From UBA1765 sp045629945 (lineage in GTDB: Bacteria; Fibrobacterota; Fibrobacteria; Fibrobacterales; Fibrobacteraceae): a DNA stretch of 21,647 bases. Below, piece after piece: positions 4,581 through 12,278 of the stretch (position 1 is the first letter of the stretch; every line of letters starts with the position of its first letter). A program made the translations under genes and the position numbers. The stretch is taken from positions 1 through 21,647 of the forward strand of contig JAZQSE010000020.1 in the NCBI GenBank assembly GCA_045629945.1, in the 5' to 3' direction. Under the pieces are notes generated by a model that was not told where the DNA came from, did no database searches, and saw only the letters and a list, made by a program, of their open reading frames with translations.

Positions 4581-5300
4581 ATGGATTTATTTACTACTCT
4601 ACTTGCCGCCGCATCATTACAATTTTTCAGTGTTATCGACTCTATTCCTCATAACACCAATTATTACACGCAAGGACTTTCTTTTGATAAAGGTGTTTTA
4701 CTTGAATCTACTGGCCGTTATGGAGAATCTGGGATTTACCGTTACAATAAAAATTTTGTAATTCAAGATTCCACGCGCTTAGAAGAACGTTATTTTGGTG
4801 AAGGCTCTGTTACCCTTGGACAAGATATTTTCTTTTTAACTTGGAAATCAAAAAAAGTTTTCAAACTAGACTCTAAAACTTTAAAGATCAAACAAACTTT
4901 AAAAATTCCTACTGAAGGTTGGGGACTTACATTTTGCAATGGTTTACTTTGGTTAAGCGATGGTAGTTCAGAAATATTCAAAGTTTCTCCAGAAGATTTC
5001 CGTTACATCGGTAGTTTGAAAGTTCAAGATTCTGGAAAGCCATTACCTTATTTAAATGAATTAGAATGTGTTGACGGTTCTATCTACGCCAATATTTGGC
5101 AATCAGACTCTATTGCTGTTATAGACATAAAAAATGGGAATGTTTTAAAATATCTCGATTTTTCTGAACTCGCCAAAAAGACTAGAAAAAAATTTCCAAA
5201 AGCTGAGGTTTTAAATGGCATCGCTTACGACGGCAAATTCCTTTGGATTACCGGCAAATGGTGGCCGTTTATATACAAAATAATTCTGGATAAAAATTAA
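4581..5300 (+). CDS. Glutaminyl-peptide cyclotransferase, beta-propeller type
   Basis: The product should convert N-terminal glutamine of exported proteins to pyroglutamate. The 239-residue protein has a short hydrophobic N terminus (residues 1-19) that could act as a signal peptide, followed by family motifs: PHNTNYYTQGLSFD, LLESTGRYGESGIYR, RYFGEGSV, FFLTWKSKKVF, GWGLTF, LSDGS, LNELECVDGSIYANIW, VLNGIAYD and TGKWWP. These are the repeated blades of the plant/bacterial (type I) glutaminyl cyclase, not the animal zinc type. The stop overlaps the stop of the outer-membrane barrel gene. Many Bacteroidetes-like bacteria cap exported proteins with pyroglutamate after signal-peptide cleavage; the same role here is inference. 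The ribosome binding site (AGGT beside the ATG) is poor. Confidence 0.9.
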   Translation: MDLFTTLLAAASLQFFSVIDSIPHNTNYYTQGLSFDKGVLLESTGRYGESGIYRYNKNFVIQDSTRLEERYFGEGSVTLGQDIFFLTWKSKKVFKLDSKTLKIKQTLKIPTEGWGLTFCNGLLWLSDGSSEIFKVSPEDFRYIGSLKVQDSGKPLPYLNELECVDGSIYANIWQSDSIAVIDIKNGNVLKYLDFSELAKKTRKKFPKAEVLNGIAYDGKFLWITGKWWPFIYKIILDKN

Positions 5301-7300
5301 TTCGTAAATTTCCAAACTATTCCATACGCAAAACGAATACCTTCTGGTGTATAGCCCACCCTTGGCATATACTGCGAATGATTTAAATTTTCTATTCTTG
5401 CAAACAAATCAAAAGTCAGAATATTCATTCTTGCTTCAAAATCCAATGCTAAATATTTTTGCATTTCTATGATTTCTAAATGTTTTCCACTTTCACTTTC
5501 ATTTGAAATAGAATAATCTCCATAAACAGCAATAGAATCATCTACAATCCCGCAATCATAACGAGTCCCGAACCATTGGTAATCAAGGCGCAATTCTACC
5601 CCGAGCCTATCTTGAACAAAACGGTCTTTCCATCCAATAGACCCCTTATAATATAATGAAGGAACATTCTTCAACTTATTTTTCCGTTCAAGAACAGCCC
5701 CTCGTTCTCCATAAAAGAACCATTTGTCAAAAACAAAACCTAAACGCACTACCCAATCCAATGATTCGGCTTCTTTAAAATTCACTAATTGAAACGCTTG
5801 TTCTTCTGATTCCAAGCCGTTTCCCGAAAGCCAACGTTCTCCAATTAAATGTTCAACTTTTTCTTTTCTTAAACCTAACGCATAAAAAATGCTTTCTCTA
5901 AACCATCCTAACTCAAACACACTCCGATAATGTAATTCAGGTTGCAGATTCTTATTCGGATAAACCAAACGCCCTTGGTTAATAAGGCGTAATTCTTCTA
6001 GTTCCGGAAATCTTGTATCGTGCCGATGATTGGCTGATAACACAAAATGATATGGCAAATGTAAACGAATTTCTCCAGAATAAGTTGGTTCAAATTCAAC
6101 TTCATTATTTACTGAACTATTTCTTTGTAAACCACCTAACAATCTAAAATCAATAAACTTGAATGAATCCCCTAAATACAAATAACCAATTTCTTTATCT
6201 TGTTTCGTTCTCGAATTTAGTGATAAAAATTCATATTCAAAGAAAATCGTCGGATTCAAAAAAGTTTTATAAGCTAGTGAAACTTCTCCTGAATAAACTT
6301 CATATTCTCGGTTTATTGTTGTTTCTTTCCATGTCGTATCTTGAGTAGAATCGTAATAAATTTCGCCTAAAATATTTTCTTTTTCTAAAACAGTATCTTT
6401 AATAGTTTCTATCATCGGTGGCAAATTTTCATATTGAATTTCATAATTTCCCATTCCAAACTTTGCTTCTAGCGTCAACTTTTTTGTCAAAAAAAGCGTT
6501 AGACCTGCATCGTAACCTTGCCCTCTTGTTGACGTAGAATAAGGTTCTGTAGAATAATGATATATGGAATAATCCGAAGTATCCTGCACAACAACATGCC
6601 TTGAAACATCATCAAAATCCATAAACAAAATATTAGCATGTAAAGCAATTTCCCCTTTACCAAAAAGCCATGTTAAGCCTGGACGTAAATGCATTGTATT
6701 CATAGAAATATTTCTGCCACCAAATGGGATAGAAGAAGAATCTCTACCTAAAGCAAAAAATGGCTGATGAGTAACATTTGCATAAGTAAAAGGTTCTGAA
6801 TTTTCATTGCCAAAACTTGCAATTCCTAAATCTAAACGAACAGAATCAATAATTTGTCTACGAAAATCCAGTCTGAAAGCATTGCCTTCAAAAGCTCCTC
6901 TTTCCCAAAGAATTTCGGTGACAGGAGAATCTAACGGGGCTAGTTCTTTTGTTTCTTTTAAGACGCCATTTTCACCATTTAATCCAGGAGTAAAAGAATC
7001 ATAATTTAATTGCTTAGCATAAAAACCAGCATTTCCTGCAGGGAAATGTAAAGAAGAAAGGGAAACTCCTGTAACCGAACGACTTAAGCCAGGGGCTCCT
7101 AAAATAGAGGTTCCAACAACCCAATCAAATTTTTGCCCTGAAACATCATATTGCTGAAATAATACACCGGGTATTCCTAAAGCTTGTCTAGAAAGGTCAA
7201 CTTCTCGTTTTTCCAAATGAGAAAGTCCGTTCCCTGAAGCAAAACTCACAAGGAATAAAGCTAAAAAGTATACGAACGGCATTATTTTTGAAAATTTCAT
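5297..7300 (-). CDS. Outer-membrane beta-barrel protein, TonB-receptor-like C-terminal half
   Basis: The 667-residue protein starts with a clear signal peptide (Lys-rich start, hydrophobic 7-20, SFASG before the mature part). The rest is a long series of alternating polar/aromatic strands typical of outer-membrane barrels, ending in aromatic IVWKFTN. The strand with PNKNLQPELHYRSVFELGWF and the end ARIENLNHSQYMPRVGYTPE are characteristic of TonB-dependent receptor barrels. I cannot see a clear plug domain or TonB box; residues 25-110 may be a reduced plug or a periplasmic part. It may be a porin, a receptor or a transport partner. The AAAGGAG ribosome binding site lies only 2 nt from the ATG, unusually close. 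Substrate unknown. Confidence 0.8.
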   Translation of the reverse strand: MKFSKIMPFVYFLALFLVSFASGNGLSHLEKREVDLSRQALGIPGVLFQQYDVSGQKFDWVVGTSILGAPGLSRSVTGVSLSSLHFPAGNAGFYAKQLNYDSFTPGLNGENGVLKETKELAPLDSPVTEILWERGAFEGNAFRLDFRRQIIDSVRLDLGIASFGNENSEPFTYANVTHQPFFALGRDSSSIPFGGRNISMNTMHLRPGLTWLFGKGEIALHANILFMDFDDVSRHVVVQDTSDYSIYHYSTEPYSTSTRGQGYDAGLTLFLTKKLTLEAKFGMGNYEIQYENLPPMIETIKDTVLEKENILGEIYYDSTQDTTWKETTINREYEVYSGEVSLAYKTFLNPTIFFEYEFLSLNSRTKQDKEIGYLYLGDSFKFIDFRLLGGLQRNSSVNNEVEFEPTYSGEIRLHLPYHFVLSANHRHDTRFPELEELRLINQGRLVYPNKNLQPELHYRSVFELGWFRESIFYALGLRKEKVEHLIGERWLSGNGLESEEQAFQLVNFKEAESLDWVVRLGFVFDKWFFYGERGAVLERKNKLKNVPSLYYKGSIGWKDRFVQDRLGVELRLDYQWFGTRYDCGIVDDSIAVYGDYSISNESESGKHLEIIEMQKYLALDFEARMNILTFDLFARIENLNHSQYMPRVGYTPEGIRFAYGIVWKFTN

Positions 7301-7402
7301 TACTCCTTTAAGATAGAAAAACCTTTCTAATCCATTTTAGGCATTCCTTTATATTCAAATTATTTGTATCTTATTATCGTTCAACTTTTTTTAGGAGTTT
7401 TT

Positions 7403-7720
7403 ATGCCTGCTATTCATATTTCTGAAGATAAATTTGATGAAGCTATTGCATCTGATAAACCTGTTTTAGTTGATTTTTGGGCTACTTGGTGCAGACCTTG
7501 TCAAATGATGGGACCAATTGTTGATGAACTCGCTGATGAATATGCTGGGCAAGTCATTGTTGCCAAAATGGATGTTGACCAATGCAATTCTATTTGTGCT
7601 CGTTATGGCATAACAAATATCCCGAACTTTAAGTTGTTTAAAAATGGTGTTGAAGTGGGAAATCTCGTTGGAGCCGTTCCAAAAAATACATTAAAAAGCT
7701 TGTTAGATCGCTCGCTTTGA
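7403..7720 (+). CDS. trxA: Thioredoxin with WCRPC active site
   Basis: I take the ATG at 7403, which has TAGGAG five bases upstream; a longer frame to 7364 adds only a short hydrophobic stretch. The 105-residue protein has the thioredoxin fold in order: VLVDFWATWC strand, active-site dithiol at C30 and C33, VAKMDVDQ, then RYGITNIPNFKLFKNG with the conserved cis-proline in IPN, and the C-terminal VGAVPKNTLKSLL helix. It should reduce disulfides in the cytoplasm. The active site is WCRPC rather than the usual WCGPC, and the cis-Pro loop is IPN instead of IPT; both would shift redox behaviour or partner choice. It is monocistronic, with a strong terminator 27 bases after the stop. The symbol is given for family, not proven orthology. 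Confidence 0.93.
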   Translation: MPAIHISEDKFDEAIASDKPVLVDFWATWCRPCQMMGPIVDELADEYAGQVIVAKMDVDQCNSICARYGITNIPNFKLFKNGVEVGNLVGAVPKNTLKSLLDRSL

Positions 7721-7747
7721 TTTTTGTAAAATTTTCTTAATTTTAAG

Positions 7748-7776
7748 GGTCTGGTTTTTACCAGACCTTTTTTTTT
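7748..7776 (+). terminator. Intrinsic terminator after thioredoxin
   Basis: A 7-bp stem (7748-7754 with 7761-7767) with a 6-nt loop is followed by nine T. It ends the thioredoxin transcript. Confidence 0.9.
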
Positions 7777-7795
7777 CAAAGAATTGTTATATACA

Positions 7796-7825
7796 AAAAG
7801 TCCTCGGCATTGCCGAGGACTTTTA
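7796..7825. terminator. Bidirectional terminator between thioredoxin and the H1-like gene
   Basis: A long near-perfect stem (7796-7808 with 7812-7824) with an ATT loop carries T runs on both strands. Its main user is the minus-strand H1-like gene, which ends at 7840; it also backs up the thioredoxin terminator. Confidence 0.85.
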
Positions 7826-7839
7826 TAAAAGCTCAAAAA

Positions 7840-8163
7840 TTATTTTTTCTTTGCTGCAACTTTTTTAGCAGGAGCTTTCTTAGCAGGAGCCTTCTTGGCT
7901 GGTGCTGCTTTGGCTACAACTTTTTTAGCTGGAGCTTTCTTTGCTGGAGCAGCCTTTGCTACAGCTTTCTTAGCTGGAGCTGCTTTCTTAGCTGGTGCAG
8001 CCTTTGCAGGAGCAGCTTTCTTAGCTGGAGCTGCTTTTTTTGCTGGAGCAGCCTTTGCAGGTGCAGCTTTCTTAGCTGGTGCTTTTTTTGCAGGAGCAGC
8101 CTTTGCAGGTGCAGCTTTTTTAGCTGGAGCTGCTTTCTTTGCTGGAGCTTTTTTTGTTGCCAT
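7840..8163 (-). CDS. Histone H1-like Lys/Ala/Pro-repeat DNA-binding protein
   Basis: The start is set at the ATG at 8163, with AAGGAA about 9 nt upstream. The 107-residue protein is built almost only of Lys, Ala, Pro and a few Val, in repeats of the types AAPAKK, KAPAKK and AAPAKA, and starts MATKKAPAKKAA. It has no acidic residue, so it is very basic and probably disordered. It resembles the tails of eukaryotic histone H1 and bacterial H1-like proteins (AlgP and chlamydial Hc2 types), which compact DNA or bind RNA in the nucleoid. Repeats like these change copy number easily, so length should vary between strains. Long frames on the opposite strand here arise from the repeat and are not genes. 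Confidence 0.88.
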   Translation of the reverse strand: MATKKAPAKKAAPAKKAAPAKAAPAKKAPAKKAAPAKAAPAKKAAPAKKAAPAKAAPAKKAAPAKKAVAKAAPAKKAPAKKVVAKAAPAKKAPAKKAPAKKVAAKKK

Positions 8164-8203
8164 AATGTATGTTTCCTTTTTGAGAGAGTGATTTGTTAGA
8201 ATT

Positions 8204-8232
8204 AAAATAACTTCTTTTTCACAAATAATCAA
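8204..8232 (-). promoter_or_regulatory. Probable promoter of the H1-like gene
   Basis: On the minus strand TTGATT (8232-8227), a 17-bp spacer and TATTTT (8209-8204) fit a sigma-70-type promoter in an AT-rich region, about 40 bases before the start codon. I see nothing else in 8164-8289. Confidence 0.5.
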
Positions 8233-8289
8233 CAAAAAAATGAACAATTTTATTTTTTCTTTTACTTTATTGAAAAAAAAGTTCTATAG

Positions 8290-9030
8290 CTAATCCTTAA
8301 CCATTTTCAGATAGCTTCTGAAACCAGCAACTCCTTCTTCAAAAAGGTTAGCAAATTTTTTTGCAAATGGCGGTATTTTTTTATTATGTAAGCCTAACAA
8401 ATCATGCATAACTAACACCTGTCCATCAGTAGCAGACCCAGCGCCAATCCCTATAGTTACTGGGCTTACAGCATTTGTGATTTTTTTTCCAAGCTCTTCT
8501 GGGATATGTTCTAATACAAAAGCATAAACGCCTAATGATTCTAAAACTTTGGCTTCTTGAAAAATTTGTTCTGCTTCTTTTTCTGTTGTTCCGCGTTGTT
8601 TAAAATTTTCCGCAGTTTGTGGAAGAAGGCCTAAATGCCCCATGACTTCTATTCCATTTTCTCGTAATTTGCGTATTACTTCTACTTTAGCGCCTTCTAA
8701 TTTGACAGATTGAGCCCCACAACGCAATAATCTTCTTGCATTTTCTAAAGCAAGTTCTGGAGTTTCATCGCTTTTATAAGGCATATCTGCAATAACATGT
8801 GTATTCGGAGCACCGCGACAAACCGCTGCGGTAAATATTTCCATTTCATTCATGCCAATTTCACTTGTGCTTTTATAGCCAAGCATTGTATTAGCCAAAG
8901 AATCGCCAACTAAAATCTGGTCTATTCCTGCTATTTCTGCCATTGACGCAAAAGCAACATCGTATGCCGTTGTGACCGCTATTTTTTGCCCGGTTGATTT
9001 CATTAAACGGATTTCTTGTGCTGTGAGCAT
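8290..9030 (-). CDS. panB: 3-methyl-2-oxobutanoate hydroxymethyltransferase (ketopantoate hydroxymethyltransferase)
   Basis: PanB adds a hydroxymethyl group from methylene-tetrahydrofolate to 2-oxoisovalerate, the first step of pantothenate and so coenzyme A synthesis. The 246-residue protein (start ATG 9030, GAGGAA just upstream) shows TTAYDVAFA, ILVGDSLANTMLGY with the metal-binding Asp, ADMPY, VKLEGA, VMGHLGLLPQ, FVLEHIP and GIGAGSATDGQVLVMHDLLGL, all typical of PanB. Length is slightly below the E. coli enzyme. Its first 28 bases overlap the end of recO, so translation is probably coupled. panC and panD are not next to it here. Confidence 0.95.
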   Translation of the reverse strand: MLTAQEIRLMKSTGQKIAVTTAYDVAFASMAEIAGIDQILVGDSLANTMLGYKSTSEIGMNEMEIFTAAVCRGAPNTHVIADMPYKSDETPELALENARRLLRCGAQSVKLEGAKVEVIRKLRENGIEVMGHLGLLPQTAENFKQRGTTEKEAEQIFQEAKVLESLGVYAFVLEHIPEELGKKITNAVSPVTIGIGAGSATDGQVLVMHDLLGLHNKKIPPFAKKFANLFEEGVAGFRSYLKMVKD

Positions 9031-9752
9031 AATTTCCTCGCTTCTTGTAACCAAGAAAGTGAACGTATTTCTTTTTGGGGTAATCCTAAATGTTGTTTCA
9101 GATAATGCAGTATACCTGCTTCTGTCTGCTCTGGATTTAAAAGTGTTTGATTTTTTGCTAATCGAAAAAGGTCTTCAAGGTATTCTTCTCGCCGTCCTGT
9201 AGGACGGCGAGAAGAACACAATTCACAAAAAACATCTCCAGATTCTTCTTCAAAAGAAACAGGAGGCTTTTCAAGAATACAACCGCAACGCCCGCATTCT
9301 CCGATATTAAAAGCAAAACCCCATATCTGAGAAAGTTCTAATAAAAATTGTGAAAAAGTATTACCAGAATAACCCTTTGTGTCAAGAAGTTCTAAATACC
9401 TTTCTAAAAGAGAAAATTCTTGAAAAAGAGGTAAACCTTGTGGAGCAAACCGCAAAAGCACTTCTGCCATAACTGTCGCTTCGGCTAAAGAAACCAAACC
9501 TTGTCTTAAAGAAGGGAACCAATTACACAAGTGAGCTTCTTTAACTATATGCAAATCCGTTTTCGAACGATGTAAAACAACCTCTGTTTCTGACAGCGGG
9601 TCTAAAGAGCCACGAAAAGGGCTTTCTTTACGTTTTGCTCCCTTTAACAATAAAGAAACAATGCCTTGTTCTGCGGAAATAGCCTTCACTATCCACGAAG
9701 AATCACTATAAGGGATTCTATGCAGAACAATCAGCTTTGTTTTAACATGCAT
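9003..9752 (-). CDS. recO: DNA repair protein RecO
   Basis: RecO loads RecA onto SSB-coated single-stranded DNA with RecR and anneals strands. The 249-residue product has the N-terminal OB-fold with TKLIVLHRIPYSDSSWIVKA and LLLKGAKRKESPFRGSLDPL, the helical middle part, and the zinc-binding cysteines CGRCG and CELC near residues 153-181. Between the second cysteine pair and the C-terminal helices lies the segment SSRRPTGRREE, which is encoded by a perfect 16-bp-arm palindrome. The gene sits 18 nt after the HIT gene and overlaps panB. Confidence 0.93.
   Translation of the reverse strand: MHVKTKLIVLHRIPYSDSSWIVKAISAEQGIVSLLLKGAKRKESPFRGSLDPLSETEVVLHRSKTDLHIVKEAHLCNWFPSLRQGLVSLAEATVMAEVLLRFAPQGLPLFQEFSLLERYLELLDTKGYSGNTFSQFLLELSQIWGFAFNIGECGRCGCILEKPPVSFEEESGDVFCELCSSRRPTGRREEYLEDLFRLAKNQTLLNPEQTEAGILHYLKQHLGLPQKEIRSLSWLQEARKLCSQHKKSV
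9183..9216. repeat. Perfect palindrome with 16-bp arms inside recO
   Basis: Arms 9183-9198 and 9201-9216 are exact reverse complements with a 2-base centre. It is GC-rich at the core and unlike the surrounding AT-rich coding sequence. In frame it adds Arg/Ser/Glu residues just after the zinc-binding site. It may be a REP-like insertion that keeps the frame, or a site that folds in the mRNA. Confidence 0.85.
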
Positions 9753-9770
9753 TGTCTATAATTATTGAAA

Positions 9771-10136
9771 TTAATGATTTTCCGGTGGATAAGGAGGCCA
9801 CCCCATCTGACGGCCACCTAGCACATGTAAATGGATATGGAATACGGTTTGCCCGGCTTCAGCCTTACAATTAAAGACAAAACGAGCCCCCGATTCTTCT
9901 AGACCTAATTCTTTTGCAAGAACTTGCGCTCTGTACAAAAGTTTTCCCATAATTTCAGAATCACAAGGTTGCATATCCATCAATGTAGGGATATGGTGTT
10001 TTGGAACAACCAAAAAATGCACAGGAGCTTGTGGTTCTATATCGTAAAAGGCAAAAACATCGTCGTCCTCATAAATTTTTTTGGACGGAATTTCACCACG
10101 GATTATTTTACAAAAAAGGCAATTTTCACTCATCAT
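9771..10136 (-). CDS. HIT family protein, HinT-like purine nucleoside phosphoramidase
   Basis: HIT proteins hydrolyse phosphoramidates of AMP. The 121-residue product has ENCLFCKIIRGEIPS with a CxxC, VFAFYDIEPQAPVHFLVVPKHH, and the histidine triad HIHLHVLGGRQMGWPPYP at the C terminus, with His-x-His-x-His as in HinT. The start may be ATG 10136 or the next ATG at 10133; neither has a clear ribosome binding site. It lies 45 bases after miaA and 18 before recO in the same direction, so it is likely in the operon. Confidence 0.92.
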   Translation of the reverse strand: MMSENCLFCKIIRGEIPSKKIYEDDDVFAFYDIEPQAPVHFLVVPKHHIPTLMDMQPCDSEIMGKLLYRAQVLAKELGLEESGARFVFNCKAEAGQTVFHIHLHVLGGRQMGWPPYPPENH

Positions 10137-10181
10137 ACAAAACAAAGTAGAAAAAAGTAGAAGTTATGCTTTTAAAAAAAA

Positions 10182-11075
10182 TCATATTTGGGAAATAATC
10201 TCTTGCACTAAACCTTGATTCGGCTCTTCAAGATTAATTTCTTTTCCTGAAATCTGGTGACGAAACCAAGTCAATTGGCGTTTTGCAAAACGCCGCGTTT
10301 CTTGTTGAATTCCTGAAAGGCAATCTTCTTCAGAAATCAGACCTTTTTTCATTTGTATAATTTCACGATAACCTATAGATTTCCAGGCTAAGGCATCTTG
10401 CGGAACATTTTTTTCTAATTCAATGACTTCTTCTACCCAACCATTTTCAAACATTGCTTTTGCGCGATTATTAATTCGTTCATAGAGAATTTCTCTTGGA
10501 CGATTTAAAAAGAATGTCGGGATAAAGCCAAACCCACCTTCTCGTTCTTGTTGCCATTCAGAAAGAGGACGAGATGTTTCTAAAGCAACTTCTAAAACCC
10601 TTAATATCCGCTGTTTATCTTCTGGAGAAATCTTTTCAGTTGCTTTTTTATCAAACTCTTTTGCTTTCTCATAACAATAATACAAGCCTTTATTTAAATA
10701 CATTCCGGCTACTTGCACCCGAACTTTTTCAGAAATTTCCGGAATTTTAGGCAAACCTTCAACTAACGCTTGTAGATAAAGACCTGTACCACCAACTAAA
10801 ATAAAATCTTTTGCTTTATTTTTTAAAAGTTCATGAACGGCTGCTAAAAAAGCACCTGCAGAAAAAGATTCATGCGGTAAAAGAAAATCTGTTAAATGAT
10901 GCGGCACACGCAAACGTTCCTCACAAGTCGGTTGAGCCGTTCCAATCCGAAAGCCTTTATAAATTTGTCTTGAATCTAAACAGATAATTTCTGCACCCAG
11001 AGATTCAGCTAGGCTTAAAGAAAGTTCCGTTTTACCAACCGCAGTCGGGCCAACAAGTGCTAATCGTATCGACAT
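10182..11075 (-). CDS. miaA: tRNA dimethylallyltransferase
   Basis: MiaA transfers a dimethylallyl group to N6 of A37 in tRNAs that read codons starting with U. The 297-residue product has the P-loop GPTAVGKTELS (residues 9-19), the substrate motif CLDSRQIYKGFRIGTAQPT, HHLTDF, GGTGLYLQALVEG, the Arg-rich stretch DKQRILRVLEV and, near the end, WKSIGYREI. Length and motif order are normal. The start lies only 30 bp from the start of the divergent YibQ-like gene, so the promoters of the two must overlap or lie in coding sequence. It is the first gene of miaA-HIT-recO-panB. Confidence 0.96.
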   Translation of the reverse strand: MSIRLALVGPTAVGKTELSLSLAESLGAEIICLDSRQIYKGFRIGTAQPTCEERLRVPHHLTDFLLPHESFSAGAFLAAVHELLKNKAKDFILVGGTGLYLQALVEGLPKIPEISEKVRVQVAGMYLNKGLYYCYEKAKEFDKKATEKISPEDKQRILRVLEVALETSRPLSEWQQEREGGFGFIPTFFLNRPREILYERINNRAKAMFENGWVEEVIELEKNVPQDALAWKSIGYREIIQMKKGLISEEDCLSGIQQETRRFAKRQLTWFRHQISGKEINLEEPNQGLVQEIISQI

Positions 11076-11105
11076 CAGCCGTAATCTAGCTATATTTTAC
11101 AGACA

Positions 11106-12269
11106 ATGCAAAAGAAACCTATCATTATTGTTTCAATTATACTCTCTTCCGTTCTTTTAGCGGGCTTAGCTATTATTTTCGTTTTCCAGAGTCCGCTTTA
11201 TAACAAAGACACTTCTCCTGTAGAAACAAAAGTGGTAAACGTTGCAGATACGTTATCTTTACCCGATTACTTAAAAGAATTTTTAGATGTCAAACAAACA
11301 AAAACGAAATCAGTCAATAAAGGCTCTAAAAGAGAATATGAGAAGGCTTGTAAAATTGATGATAAAACAAAAAAAATTGATGTTTGGCTTCTTGGACAAG
11401 GTCGAACCATTATTTATTACTTGTGGCAGATACAAAATAAAATTGAAGAACGTAAGGGCAAAGTCTTACACATGAACGAATTGTTCTATGAGCGTTCTAG
11501 TTTAGCATCTTCTGTATTCCAAGCGGCATGTATTCAATTTACTGATTCTACAGGTAACACTTCAAATGTAGAACTTCAGATATCCAAAAAGCTATTTATA
11601 AAAGGCGGCAATTCAAAACTCGCTATTGTTTTTGAAGGCATTAATTTAGACAAACAAGAAAACATTGATTTCTTAAATAAATTAGAATACCCCCATTCTG
11701 TACTTATAACACCTTGGAAATTATCAACTGAAAAACTCAATGAACTGCGTTCTTCTGAAAAACGTTCTTTAGTCCTTTGGCTTTTTATGGAATCCACTAA
11801 AATCAACCAAGCTTCTATTCGCCCAATTCGTTTTCACCACACAGAATCAGACATTGAGCAAAATATAAAAGACGCTTTTGCTATACTCCCTGAAGCAAAA
11901 GGAATTGCTACGCGTTATGGCGAACAAGCTGTTGAACATTATAACCTTTTACGTGCCACTTTGCTTCCACTTCAGGAACATTCTGTTTACTTTTTAGATT
12001 TAACAAGGAGCAATTCATCTTTATCAAAACAAGTTTGTGAAGAACTAGAACTTTTGTGTGATAACCCGGAAGCTTATAATGCAGACAATAGCATACCTAA
12101 AGATTATATACGCAAAAAACTTGCTGAAGCGGCAAAAAACGGAAATGCTATTATAATTCTTCCTTTAAATTCCAATATTCAAAAAGAACTTGAAGATATT
12201 GAAGAACGTGCTAAAAAACAAGGCACAGAAATAACTACATTAGAATCGCTCGTGGAACAACGTCAATAG
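11106..12269 (+). CDS. Membrane-anchored divergent polysaccharide deacetylase (YibQ-like)
   Basis: The 387-residue protein has one N-terminal membrane anchor or signal (residues 5-27), a Thr/Lys-rich periplasmic linker, and from about residue 170 a domain that follows the YibQ/divergent polysaccharide deacetylase pattern: KLAIVFEGI strand, LEYPHSVLITPW, LVLWLFMES, AILPEAKGIATRYGEQAVEH, HSVYFLDLTRSNSS, then a C-terminal NGNAIIILPLN strand and helix. Several residues expected in the family, such as the N-N-H-M-G stretch and the DD pair in the first strand, are replaced, so catalysis is doubtful. In other bacteria YibQ genes sit with envelope and cell-division genes. The family call is from pattern, not a search. 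Confidence 0.65.
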   Translation: MQKKPIIIVSIILSSVLLAGLAIIFVFQSPLYNKDTSPVETKVVNVADTLSLPDYLKEFLDVKQTKTKSVNKGSKREYEKACKIDDKTKKIDVWLLGQGRTIIYYLWQIQNKIEERKGKVLHMNELFYERSSLASSVFQAACIQFTDSTGNTSNVELQISKKLFIKGGNSKLAIVFEGINLDKQENIDFLNKLEYPHSVLITPWKLSTEKLNELRSSEKRSLVLWLFMESTKINQASIRPIRFHHTESDIEQNIKDAFAILPEAKGIATRYGEQAVEHYNLLRATLLPLQEHSVYFLDLTRSNSSLSKQVCEELELLCDNPEAYNADNSIPKDYIRKKLAEAAKNGNAIIILPLNSNIQKELEDIEERAKKQGTEITTLESLVEQRQ

Positions 12270-12278
12270 GAGTCTAAA

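Noticed and set aside
7810..8199. Long plus-strand frames opposite the H1-like gene, encoding Ser/Cys/Phe or Ala/Phe/Gly repeats
   Set aside because: They are products of the Lys/Ala/Pro repeat read on the other strand, with no ribosome binding site.
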